64,000 nt of DNA from Helicobacter sp. MIT 99-5507. Lineage in GTDB: Bacteria; Campylobacterota; Campylobacteria; Campylobacterales; Helicobacteraceae. Shown piece after piece: positions 24,688 through 32,779 of the stretch. How positions within the stretch are numbered: position 1 is the first letter of the stretch; each line of letters starts with the position of its first letter. The stretch is taken from contig NZ_NXLO01000001.1 of the NCBI RefSeq assembly GCF_003364295.1, positions 401,411 to 465,410 on the forward strand. The letters are read 5' to 3'. A program made the translations under genes and the position numbers. Under the pieces are notes generated by a model that saw only the letters and a list, made by a program, of their open reading frames with translations, did not search any database and was not told the origin of the DNA.

Positions 24688-25127
24688 ATGGTAGCACAAA
24701 ACTTTTTATATAGGATTCTAAATTTACAAAAGGGCGAGTTTTTCTTGCTTTTATATTCATTTTTATTTATGTTTTTACTCTTTGCAAGTTATGGAATTTT
24801 ACGCCCTATTAGAGATGCTTTGGGTTTAGAAGGTGGAAGTGAGGAGCTAAAATGGCTCTTTTTAGGCACTTTTATAACAACTTTGCTTAGCTCTTTGCTA
24901 GCTATGTGGCTAAGTGGTTTTGTCAAACGTAAGCTTTATATAGATTGTATTTTTGCTTTTTTACGCTAAATTTGCTTTGTTTTTTTGTGGCTATGCTTAA
25001 CATTGCTCCTGAAAGTGAGTATTTTGTCTATCTTAGTCGAACTTTTTGCTATCCTAATTTCAAAGATTTTACTTTTAAGAGTATGTATGAATATTTGAAA
25101 CAATGGATTTGTGATTTATCCGGGTAA
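24688..25127 (+). pseudogene. Truncated NTP/NDP-exchange-type membrane transporter
   Basis: The first 93 residues show several hydrophobic segments and SYGILRPIRDALGLEGGSEEL, resembling the N-terminal helices of ATP/ADP-translocase-like transporters. A T6 run at about 24957 breaks the frame. T7 would continue FAFFTLNLLCFFVAMLNI into a further 35 residues ending VYLSRTF, after which similarity stops. Normal members have 11-12 membrane helices, so more than half is missing. The family call is moderate. Confidence 0.65.
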
Positions 25128-25453
25128 GTTAAGCGGTGCTAATACTTTTAAAATAGGTAATATAGGTGATTTGTAAGCTCTATGCTTTGGTTTAGGAAGT
25201 GGTTTATTTGATAGCTCTATCCTCATTAATTAGCTTTAAAATTCTATCAAACTCATTAAAAATATTGTTACCTTTTTTAAGATTGATTGGATATTCTTTA
25301 TCATCAAAGCAAATCTTTGATTTTATGCTATTTTTATGCAGTAATAGCTATTTAAAATCTTGAAAAATGCTATCTATATCATATTTTATACTTTTAAATT
25401 CATTTATGCTATGCGATTCAAGAATACTTATCCTTAGAATCTATCACATTTTC
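25128..25453. other. Intergenic stretch with a coding remnant
   Basis: No intact gene. On the minus strand 25204-25327 encodes an uninterrupted C-terminal-looking piece (ICFDDKEYPINLKKG, FDRILKLINEDRAIK, then stop) without a start, probably the tail of a lost gene. The remainder is AT-rich and unremarkable. Confidence 0.5.
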
Positions 25454-26572
25454 TCATATATCTTTTAAAAAACCATACTCACATTTACAAAGATTTTGTT
25501 GATTAAATTCTTCTATCCATTTTTGGTTAATTTTCATTGCTTCTTTGCTCTCATCAATGCCAATGAAGTTTCGCCCAAGCAAGAATGATTCTCTCAAAAA
25601 TCCACCACTTCCACAAAAGCAATCCATTACTAAGGAATCCACATTAGAGGACATTTGAATAATTCTTTTTAACATTGCATTATTTTTCTGTGTAGGATAA
25701 ATAGGATTTTGTGTGTCTTTAAACTCCCAAATATCCTGAATCTTTTTACCCTTAGAATCTTGCGCATACACCTTTTTTCTGGGCACTCCATTTTTGCTCC
25801 ATTCAATCAATCCTGCTTTTTCTAGCCTATCTAACTCACTTAAAGAGCAACGCCAATGCCTACCAAGAGGTGGTTTTAAACCATTCCACTCTTGACCACT
25901 CTCACCATTTTGCGTAACTCCTGGTGCGTGAAGCGGAATCGTAGTATAAAAGCCCTTATCATCTTGTTTTTTAAATCGTTTATGTAAATCAGTTTTTGTG
26001 ATTTCCTCATAAATTTCATTCCAAATATATTGATTGCTTTTTACATAAAATAAGATTCTATCTTTGATATTTCCATAAGCTCTGCGTTTAAAGTTTTTGG
26101 GATTGCATTTAATACGCACAATATCACTAATAAAATGCTCTCTGCCAAAAATCTCATCACAGAGGATTTTGACATAATGCCCCACCTTATCATCAATGTG
26201 TAAATATAAACTTCCCTTTTCACTCATTAATTCTTTGATTAAGATTAAGCGATAGTAGAGAAATTCCAAATAAGATTCCAAATTAAATTTATCTTTATAG
26301 GCAACTTTTGAATCCAAACTCGCACTCATCGTGCTTCCCAGTCTAAAGATATTATTGGTAGCAAAAGGAGGGTCAATATAGACTAAATCTACACTATTTT
26401 TAAAAGTCTTTTTATGATTAAAATCTTTATTTTGCAAGAGATTTTGCATAGCATTAAGGTTATCATCAAAAATAAGTAAATTTTCTTGATTGTAATTCCC
26501 TTGTAATTCTCTGCTCAATGGGAGTTTGAGAAAATCTTGCGGGGATTGAAAAGAGTTAAAAAGATGAAACAT
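25454..26572 (-). CDS. DNA methyltransferase (N6-adenine or N4-cytosine), Type II
   Basis: 372 residues. The catalytic motif YIDPPFATN (motif IV) lies near residue 70 and precedes the SAM-binding DCFCGSGGFLRESFLLG near residue 317, the beta-class order. IYPTQKN before motif I is typical of this class. It modifies DNA to protect from the enzyme encoded by the gene 2 bases upstream, so the two form a Type II restriction-modification pair. It is the last gene of the minus-strand operon that also holds two TIR proteins. Recognition sequence unknown. Confidence 0.9.
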   Translation of the reverse strand: MFHLFNSFQSPQDFLKLPLSRELQGNYNQENLLIFDDNLNAMQNLLQNKDFNHKKTFKNSVDLVYIDPPFATNNIFRLGSTMSASLDSKVAYKDKFNLESYLEFLYYRLILIKELMSEKGSLYLHIDDKVGHYVKILCDEIFGREHFISDIVRIKCNPKNFKRRAYGNIKDRILFYVKSNQYIWNEIYEEITKTDLHKRFKKQDDKGFYTTIPLHAPGVTQNGESGQEWNGLKPPLGRHWRCSLSELDRLEKAGLIEWSKNGVPRKKVYAQDSKGKKIQDIWEFKDTQNPIYPTQKNNAMLKRIIQMSSNVDSLVMDCFCGSGGFLRESFLLGRNFIGIDESKEAMKINQKWIEEFNQQNLCKCEYGFLKDI

Positions 26573-26574
26573 TG

Positions 26575-27360
26575 CTATACCTGATAAAGAAAATCTCTTA
26601 AAAGTAATGCGGATAAAATATTATGATTTTGGTAGCCTTTTGTGAGTGTTTCAAACATTTTGTTTTTGCCTTGAATATAACATACTCCGTCTAAAATTGC
26701 TACTTTGATAATATTTGGAGTTAAAGAAGTGTTAAGTAAGCTTATCGCATCTTCAAGTTGAGCATTTTGATGTCCTCCAAAATCACTTAAAAATTTTGCT
26801 TCTCCAAGAATCATTTTTCCATTGAACCTCGCAATAAAATCTAAACCTTTTAAACGAGTATAGCCCAAATGTTCTTTTGCAAATTCTTGCATAGCTGAAT
26901 CTGAAGCGTTTAAAATAGCATTTTCGTTAGTATTTTTAAATACTTCTAGGCTAACAGGCTGGATTCCTAAAATTCCACTATTCACCCAACGCTTAAAAAG
27001 CGGTCCTATTTGGCGATTCGTTTCTTTTGGTTGTGAGAGATTTTCATAAATTTTGTTTAATCCCATTTCTTTTAATCTCCCACAAATTCTTGCTATCGTT
27101 GCAGGATTCCTTTTGATTGCACTTTTGTCGCGCCTTAGATAGGCGATATAAGAATCCTTAATAGGAAACAAATCAAAATCAAGCAAGGATTCTATAATTT
27201 TTTCTTGCTCATTGACACTAAAGGCTTTTTCAAACCTATCCCATTTGATAGAATCTATTTCTCTTATATTGTCTGGACTCATAGGATATACTCTAAAAAG
27301 CTGGTCTAAATAATCTTTTTGATTTGCAAGCTCTATGCTTGATTTAAGAAAACAATTCAT
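26575..27360 (-). CDS. Type II restriction endonuclease (PD-(D/E)XK-like)
   Basis: 261 residues. The segment GLDFIARFNGKMILGEAKF fits the D...(D/E)xK nuclease core (Asp, then EAK), followed by GGHQNAQ. Adjacency to the methyltransferase supports a restriction enzyme. The ATG overlaps the stop of the upstream TIR gene (TAATG), which puts restriction and TIR functions on one message with coupled translation. N-terminal residues 1-130 are probably a recognition or helical domain (AIKRNPATIARICGRL). The cut site is unknown. Confidence 0.8.
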   Translation of the reverse strand: MNCFLKSSIELANQKDYLDQLFRVYPMSPDNIREIDSIKWDRFEKAFSVNEQEKIIESLLDFDLFPIKDSYIAYLRRDKSAIKRNPATIARICGRLKEMGLNKIYENLSQPKETNRQIGPLFKRWVNSGILGIQPVSLEVFKNTNENAILNASDSAMQEFAKEHLGYTRLKGLDFIARFNGKMILGEAKFLSDFGGHQNAQLEDAISLLNTSLTPNIIKVAILDGVCYIQGKNKMFETLTKGYQNHNILSALLLRDFLYQV

Positions 27361-27935
27361 TATCTCTCCATTCTTAAAAGTTTAATATTTTTGAAAATAC
27401 CCAAAAAAATCAAGATAATCACTAAGATTCCAAAAAAATTAAAAAATGGAAATAGGCTTTTAGGTTTGGTTGTATATTTTTGCAATTTTATTTTTTTGCC
27501 TTTACTTTCAGTTATGTTTTTATTTATCCAAGATTCTAAATTATTCCTAATATCTTGATACGCACCTTTTGAATTTGGTTCATAACAATGAATATCAAAG
27601 ACATTTTGCCCTTTTTTCGTTGTTTGGTGCTTTCTATCTTTTAGATTGTGAATAAAGATTCCAAAAATAGGAATCCCTAACTCTTTAGCTCTTTTAACTT
27701 CATATTTCACCCATTGTCTTGTATGTGTTTTCTCACCTATTAGCACTATTACACAATCGCAACCTTTCATTTGTTTATCTATCCAATTTTGAATAGATTT
27801 ATCCCCACTTTTTTTAATTTGTTCCCAATCATTAGTATTGCAAACCCTTTGTCCCTCAACAACACCCATATTGCGTATTTGTTGCACTCTCCAACTATCT
27901 AAGTCATAGTGAAAACTAAAAAAGACTTTTTTCAT
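27360..27935 (-). CDS. TIR-like (ThsB/DUF1863 type) protein with a C-terminal membrane anchor
   Basis: 191 residues from ATG 27935, preferred over 27947 because GGAG is then correctly spaced and the ATG overlaps the upstream TGA. The N-terminus KKVFFSFHYDLDSWRV and the segment CDCVIVLIGEKTHTRQWVKYEV are typical of the MTH538/DUF1863 TIR-like family, which includes ThsB of Thoeris; W75xxxE79 is the expected catalytic-glutamate position. A membrane helix lies at about residues 160-180 after a Lys-rich linker, so it is probably inner-membrane-bound with the TIR domain in the cytoplasm. TIR enzymes make signalling nucleotides from NAD or deplete it. No ThsA-like SIR2 or Macro protein is adjacent. 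Confidence 0.82.
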   Translation of the reverse strand: MKKVFFSFHYDLDSWRVQQIRNMGVVEGQRVCNTNDWEQIKKSGDKSIQNWIDKQMKGCDCVIVLIGEKTHTRQWVKYEVKRAKELGIPIFGIFIHNLKDRKHQTTKKGQNVFDIHCYEPNSKGAYQDIRNNLESWINKNITESKGKKIKLQKYTTKPKSLFPFFNFFGILVIILIFLGIFKNIKLLRMER

Positions 27936-28333
27936 AAAACACTCCATAAAATAAAACTACAAATTCCTACCAATCCATAAAAAAGCCAAATAGAATGAGA
28001 AAAAAATACTTTCATATAGGATAAAAATCCTTTTTGATAATTTTTAAAACTGCTAAAATCAAAGTCTTGAATTATGCTTTGCTCTTTGATTGCTTCAGCA
28101 TAAAAATCTCTAAATTTTCTCTCTTGCCAAAGGTAATACATATCTAGCAGACAACAAAGGAATAGAGGAATAAAAGCAATAAGAATCATTTGTTTATTTT
28201 GACTTGATGCATACACAGCAAAAAGAGCGGATATTATAGTGATACACATTGTTTTTATTTGCGAGGAATTTGTATTCATTCTTGAAATTGTATTTTGGAT
28301 AAATTCTAAAAATTTCATTCTCTCTTGCGTCAT
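27932..28333 (-). CDS. Small membrane protein (SLATT-like layout) in the TIR operon
   Basis: 133 residues with a short N-terminal helix, two close membrane helices (about 27-43 and 49-66), a charged helical section (ERKFRDFYAEAIKEQS), and a third membrane helix at the C-terminus (about 112-131). The plan recalls SLATT-type two-helix effectors, thought to form pores on a nucleotide signal, but I cannot prove membership. It follows the 402-residue TIR gene by 9 bases with a GGAG ribosome site, and its TGA overlaps the next TIR ATG (ATGA). It is a reasonable candidate effector of the TIR pair. Confidence 0.6.
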   Translation of the reverse strand: MTQERMKFLEFIQNTISRMNTNSSQIKTMCITIISALFAVYASSQNKQMILIAFIPLFLCCLLDMYYLWQERKFRDFYAEAIKEQSIIQDFDFSSFKNYQKGFLSYMKVFFSHSIWLFYGLVGICSFILWSVL

Positions 28334-28342
28334 CTCTCACTC

Positions 28343-29551
28343 CTAATTTATCTTGTGGCTAGTTTTTGGCAATTTTTTGGCAATATTAATTTTATAATTA
28401 GAATCCAAATACCACTCATCTACAAAAGATTTACATATAAATTTATTTTCTTCAATATCTTCTTTGTTAATAATATACATCGGTTTTCCTAGTGCCTTAA
28501 AATAGTTTAACTCATATTTACACCAATCTGATTGTCTCGAATTGTCGGAGTCTACAAATAACAAGCTCTTAGATTGCTCTAATCTTTTTTCCAAAACTTT
28601 TAATGTGGCATTGCATAATAATTCTCGTTTCAAATAATCTGAATCATTTATCCAATCACAAAAAATATTCTTCCCATGTTTATTTTCAAATGAAATTAAT
28701 TTTTGCACTACGACATAATCCTTATAGCTATGCGAAATAAAAAAATCATATGTTTTTATTTTTTGCTCTTTCGCATTTTCAATTCTGTATTCAAGTTCCA
28801 TCGGAGTTTCAGGTATTGTATATTTTTCATTAGGATATACTTTTTTTAAATACTCTTTTCTCTTTTTATTGCTTGTATGTACTTGCATATATTTTTGTTT
28901 TCGTGCTCTAGGCTGATAATTAAAACTTTGCAAATGATCAAACGCAATCAACCTAAGCTGTTTATTGAGTTCAGCATCATTCAGTTTGAAAAAGAACTGT
29001 ATTATTTTAGAGCTATAATACTTCTTCAATTCTAAAAGAATATACATTTTATCCTTTTGACTTGCATTCTTTCTTTCATAAAATCCAATTAATTGATCGA
29101 TAAACTCGGGTGTCATTTGCTGCGTTTTTAATTTAGCATGTTCTATTTTTTGATTTATCTTTTCAATCTTTGGCTTTCTTTCATTCCATAATTTCTGTTT
29201 TAACTCACTTACTGTTTCTTCTGAATAATTAGCAGCATATTCTTTTCGTGTTTCTGCAGATAAAATTTCCCTATATTTGTTTGAAGAATATAATAATTTC
29301 TCCGGCTTTTCCATATTATAGCGTGCCTTTCCAAAACGCTTTTTTAAATGCTTATCCTTTTTATTGTAATACCAATACTTGATCTCAACTGAATCCCATT
29401 CATGTGGATAAAAATATTTCAACATATCAACAACATCATTATCCGTATAATCTTTTGGCAATAATCCTTGAATAGATTTTAACTGTATATTCCACATTGA
29501 AATAATATCCCTTATTTCATGTTCGTAAATGTGTTTTGTAACCCCAGACAT
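28343..29551 (-). CDS. TIR-domain protein with a helical N-terminal domain
   Basis: 402 residues. Residues 267-362 form a TIR domain: TYDFFISHSYKD, IFCDWINDSDYL, SKSLLFVDSDNSRQSDWCKYEL, GKPMYIIN, with W343xxxE347 matching the catalytic position. Residues 1-260 are highly charged and helical with no family I recognise; they may sense a phage component or hold the protein in a complex. A strong ribosome site (AAAGGAGGG) precedes the ATG, and TATTAT upstream may be the -10. It is the first gene of the five-gene operon. Confidence 0.85.
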   Translation of the reverse strand: MSGVTKHIYEHEIRDIISMWNIQLKSIQGLLPKDYTDNDVVDMLKYFYPHEWDSVEIKYWYYNKKDKHLKKRFGKARYNMEKPEKLLYSSNKYREILSAETRKEYAANYSEETVSELKQKLWNERKPKIEKINQKIEHAKLKTQQMTPEFIDQLIGFYERKNASQKDKMYILLELKKYYSSKIIQFFFKLNDAELNKQLRLIAFDHLQSFNYQPRARKQKYMQVHTSNKKRKEYLKKVYPNEKYTIPETPMELEYRIENAKEQKIKTYDFFISHSYKDYVVVQKLISFENKHGKNIFCDWINDSDYLKRELLCNATLKVLEKRLEQSKSLLFVDSDNSRQSDWCKYELNYFKALGKPMYIINKEDIEENKFICKSFVDEWYLDSNYKINIAKKLPKTSHKIN

Positions 29552-29620
29552 ATATTCCCTCCTTTAAGTTTTTAAATATGTGCTATAATACATATAAATT
29601 GCTTTATGACTCTGCACTTC

Positions 29621-29636
29621 TAAGTGTCGGCACTTA
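29621..29636. terminator. Short palindrome TAAGTG-tcgg-CACTTA
   Basis: A 6-base stem followed by TTTTT on the + strand. It lies between the guaA remnant and the TIR gene and could be a weak terminator or an operator. Confidence 0.35.
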
Positions 29637-29652
29637 TTTTTCAACTTCTCAC

Positions 29653-29715
29653 TCCCACTCAATCGTGCCCGGGGTTTAGAAGTTATATCATACACTACGC
29701 GGTTAATGCCCTCTA
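29653..29715 (-). repeat. Displaced copy of the guaA 3' end (direct repeat, att-like)
   Basis: 63 bases identical to 34790-34853 except for one missing G in a G run (GGGG versus GGGGG). It corresponds to the last codons of guaA ([14 protein letters not shown]) but is attached to nothing, so it marks the far end of an element inserted at guaA. Confidence 0.92.
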
Positions 29716-29723
29716 TTTTATTT

Positions 29724-30488
29724 CTATCCATTTTGAATAACCCTCAAAATCTCTAACACATCGTAATTGTGATTCTTGCTTAAGATTCCAAAAATCTTAA
29801 AACACTCAAACACAAATGTCTTATGTCTAGCATCTAATGACAAAATCCCACATTCTTTAGCCCTAGCAACTCTTCCAAGAAAACCTATATTCTCCTTAGA
29901 TTCTAATTCTGTGATAGGAAAGCACATATAAAGCATAGGTTGCACTCCTATAGCTCTTTGCTTTTCTTTGATGATGATTTCAACCAGCACATCAAAATTA
30001 CCAAATTTATGAACTAAAAGCGGATATTTCACTTCACTTACATAAAATTCTATGTCTAAAATTTGCTTCTGCTTTGGGTGGCTTCTAAAAATCTGTAAAT
30101 CCTCTCTGCTGTCTATAAAATCCTCATTTTTAAGACTTTGTAAAAATGCGCAAAGATTTTCGATCTCTGCCTTGTTGATAATCCCCCACTGCACAAAATA
30201 ATATAAATATTCACTTAGCTCATAAAGTGCCTTATTTTTCCCATTTGCTCCTACAAAATGCGTCTCTTGCAAGGTGCTTAAAACAAGTTTTTCTTTATCG
30301 CTTTTATCCACATCATAGCCGATTTGCCATTCAATATAATGCTTTTGTGAGAATGGAATTTGTTTTGTTGCCGTTGGGATTCCATATTCATAAAAACTAT
30401 TTCTTGTCTTTACTCTAATCTTACCGCTTTGTGTTGTAAGCGGAATCTCTATGCGAATTTTATTATTTTCCAAACCCTCAATCCTCAT
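29724..30488 (-). CDS. Probable Type II restriction endonuclease
   Basis: 254 residues beginning MRIEGLENNKIRIEIPL. No PD-(D/E)XK or HNH motif is obvious. Restriction function is inferred because its start overlaps the methyltransferase gene by 11 bases, and it lies in a compact island of restriction-modification pairs. The half-pipe (PabI-like) nuclease class has Helicobacter members and lacks classical motifs, so it is worth testing, but I cannot confirm it. The gene ends 9 bases from the guaA-derived repeat. Confidence 0.6.
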   Translation of the reverse strand: MRIEGLENNKIRIEIPLTTQSGKIRVKTRNSFYEYGIPTATKQIPFSQKHYIEWQIGYDVDKSDKEKLVLSTLQETHFVGANGKNKALYELSEYLYYFVQWGIINKAEIENLCAFLQSLKNEDFIDSREDLQIFRSHPKQKQILDIEFYVSEVKYPLLVHKFGNFDVLVEIIIKEKQRAIGVQPMLYMCFPITELESKENIGFLGRVARAKECGILSLDARHKTFVFECFKIFGILSKNHNYDVLEILRVIQNG

Positions 30489-31584
30489 AATGCACCCCTA
30501 ACAAATCTTTGAAATACTGCACTATATCCTCACTTAGATTCTTGCTTTCACTTGCTTTGATAAATGCAGATTCTAAGGCTTGAAATTTCTTAAAATCTAT
30601 GAAAATATCACAATTTCCTAGATAATAAGGAATATGCTTGATGATTTGCTTAAACACATCAACATAGCAATAAAGGCTATATTTATCTTGTGTAACATAC
30701 ACCGCATTTGCAATATTTTTGCTTATAAATGTTTTAGAGCGGCGGAGGGCATTAATATCGCGCAGAGTATAAAACATTGCCACTTTTTCAGCTTCGCATA
30801 CCCGCTTTTTATTTGGATATTTATCAATGTATCTTGCGATAAAATCAAAATCATTGAGCTTAAAAGATTTGCCCTCACGAGTTTTAAAAGTAAAATTACA
30901 AATAAAATCATAATCCATTCCTTGATTGTCCCTTTCATACAAGGCAATGACAATAGGAAAAAATCCCAAAGATTTAGGGCAAAAGATTTGTGAGCTAATA
31001 ATTGTAGAATCCAATAAGCGATAGTGTTTAGTAAAGTTTTTTAAGGATTTAAAGTTTGTTTCTTTAATCAAATAAGAAAGCGGATGAAGCACACAGATAT
31101 AATCAGCTTTTAATATATTAAATGAGCGCAAAAAGCTAATGCCTATATCTCGTGCTTTAAGATGAGAATCCACAGGGTTAGAATCTGTGCTTTTAAGGTG
31201 ATTTTGCACGATAGAGGTTTTGTCATTATAGGGCGGATTTCCAATAATAATGAGCTTATCGGATTCTGTAAGGCTAAATTTGTCTCTTTGGACATCGGCG
31301 AGTGCGTTAGTATGGATAAATAAGGGCTTCATATAAGAATCTTTAAAATATGCTTTTGCTTTTGATAGGGCAACACTATCAATATCTGCACCGATATTTT
31401 GCTTAAAACCCTCTAAATTTAAAAAGCTGCCATAACCACAAGAGCTATCAAGCAAAATATAATCTTTTAGATTACTGATAGAATCTGCAAGCATTTGATA
31501 AGCAATCTGCACAATACAGCTCGGTGTGTAAAAGCTACCTTGATTCACCATTTGGATTCTATCTAAATGTGCTTGAGCTGTCAT
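30478..31584 (-). CDS. N6-adenine DNA methyltransferase
   Basis: 368 residues. GSFYTPSCIVQIAYQML near residue 16 and YILLDSSCGYGSFLNLEG near residue 42 form motifs X and I. IIIGNPPYNDKT near residue 112 is catalytic motif IV (NPPY), the gamma-class order. The C-terminal half would be the target-recognition region. It overlaps the adjacent 254-residue gene by 11 bases; together they form a likely restriction-modification pair. It is preceded by the HNH gene 31 bases away. Confidence 0.87.
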   Translation of the reverse strand: MTAQAHLDRIQMVNQGSFYTPSCIVQIAYQMLADSISNLKDYILLDSSCGYGSFLNLEGFKQNIGADIDSVALSKAKAYFKDSYMKPLFIHTNALADVQRDKFSLTESDKLIIIGNPPYNDKTSIVQNHLKSTDSNPVDSHLKARDIGISFLRSFNILKADYICVLHPLSYLIKETNFKSLKNFTKHYRLLDSTIISSQIFCPKSLGFFPIVIALYERDNQGMDYDFICNFTFKTREGKSFKLNDFDFIARYIDKYPNKKRVCEAEKVAMFYTLRDINALRRSKTFISKNIANAVYVTQDKYSLYCYVDVFKQIIKHIPYYLGNCDIFIDFKKFQALESAFIKASESKNLSEDIVQYFKDLLGVHYED

Positions 31585-31615
31585 TTATTCTGTTCTCACT
31601 TTACTCCCAATGTTG

Positions 31616-32779
31616 CTATATTAATAGATACTTTTCTAGGTTATATTCTACCGCTAAAGAATCGGGCTTTTCTGATTCTTTATGTGGAATGGAAATAATA
31701 CGATTATCCAAGCTATTTAAGATTCCATATTTATCAGCAATTCTATGAGAGCTAGAAATTTTAATTCTTAAATTTTTACTTTCATCATAAACAAATCCAA
31801 ACAATCCGTTATCAAACATTTTGTGCATTTCATAGCTTAAAGCTATTCCGTTAGATACTGCAAATGAGCCGCCATCTCTATAAGGAATAATATGTGCTGC
31901 TTCAAGCAATACCCTATTGTCTATAAAAATACTTTGTCCCGTAATAGCACATTGATAGTTGTAGGCTTTTAAAACATTTTCTCGAAATAGCCTTTGTTCT
32001 CTTGCAGGGCGAGAATTATTTTGGATAGGAGTTGGTTGAGAAAAAACAATATTATTCATTTCAATTTGTAGTCTATCTACAAAATTAAAATCAACAATTA
32101 TATTATAATTAGAATCTATCACTAAAGCAGTTTGTAAAAAATTATAAATATATGAAATAGGTCTCTTTAATTCATCTTGAGTGTCTAAATCAAGATTATC
32201 AAAGGCGTTATCATCATATCGCATTAATAAAATATTTTCTTTTGTTTGGGCTAGAATATTTTGCAATAGAATTTTATCAAGCATTTGAATATTATAAGTC
32301 CTTATAAAATTTAAAAGTGCCAAATAAGGACGGATTAAATCTGCAGTGTCGTAATACGAGAGAATCAGCTTTAATATTTCATACTGATAAAAATCTAATA
32401 GATCAGAATCTGCAAAAGACCGAATCAAAAGGTTGGGTGGTAAAGAATCTATATTTTTTCTTCCTGCTCTTAAATCATTTTCATCGTAAGCATTTTGATT
32501 CAAAAGTGAATTTCTCATAAAAACATTTGTTTCAGGTGTTAGCTTAAAAGCAAAATCACTCGGCTTATCATATTCTATCAAGCCAATTTTCCTCATATCT
32601 GGGTATTTTGATTTATAATTAGTAGAAATGAGGTTTAAATACCTCTCAACACCAAGTTGGCAAAGCGTGGGTAGCTCTACCCCTATGAGATTAGATAAAT
32701 TATGCTTAAAATGCTTGAAAGAATCGAAAAATAATTCTGTATTTTTCCTTTTATATCGTATATTAACTTGTTTCAACAC
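31616..32779 (-). CDS. HNH restriction endonuclease
   Basis: 387 residues. The C-terminal nuclease domain (about residues 265-345) has LLEAAHIIPYRDGGSFAVSNGIALSYEMHKMFDNGLFGF, here read as AHIIPYRDGG...N...HKMFD, the His-Asn-His metal site of the HNH_2 type, with CAITGQ upstream. The N-terminal 260 residues resemble the DNA-recognition part of HNH Type II enzymes. It overlaps the double methyltransferase gene by 7 bases, so this is the restriction partner of that enzyme. Confidence 0.85.
   Translation of the reverse strand: MLKQVNIRYKRKNTELFFDSFKHFKHNLSNLIGVELPTLCQLGVERYLNLISTNYKSKYPDMRKIGLIEYDKPSDFAFKLTPETNVFMRNSLLNQNAYDENDLRAGRKNIDSLPPNLLIRSFADSDLLDFYQYEILKLILSYYDTADLIRPYLALLNFIRTYNIQMLDKILLQNILAQTKENILLMRYDDNAFDNLDLDTQDELKRPISYIYNFLQTALVIDSNYNIIVDFNFVDRLQIEMNNIVFSQPTPIQNNSRPAREQRLFRENVLKAYNYQCAITGQSIFIDNRVLLEAAHIIPYRDGGSFAVSNGIALSYEMHKMFDNGLFGFVYDESKNLRIKISSSHRIADKYGILNSLDNRIISIPHKESEKPDSLAVEYNLEKYLLI

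Noticed and set aside
27360..28333. Canonical Thoeris system
   Set aside because: A ThsB-like TIR is present, but there is no SIR2 or Macro-domain ThsA; the neighbours are a membrane protein and R-M genes.
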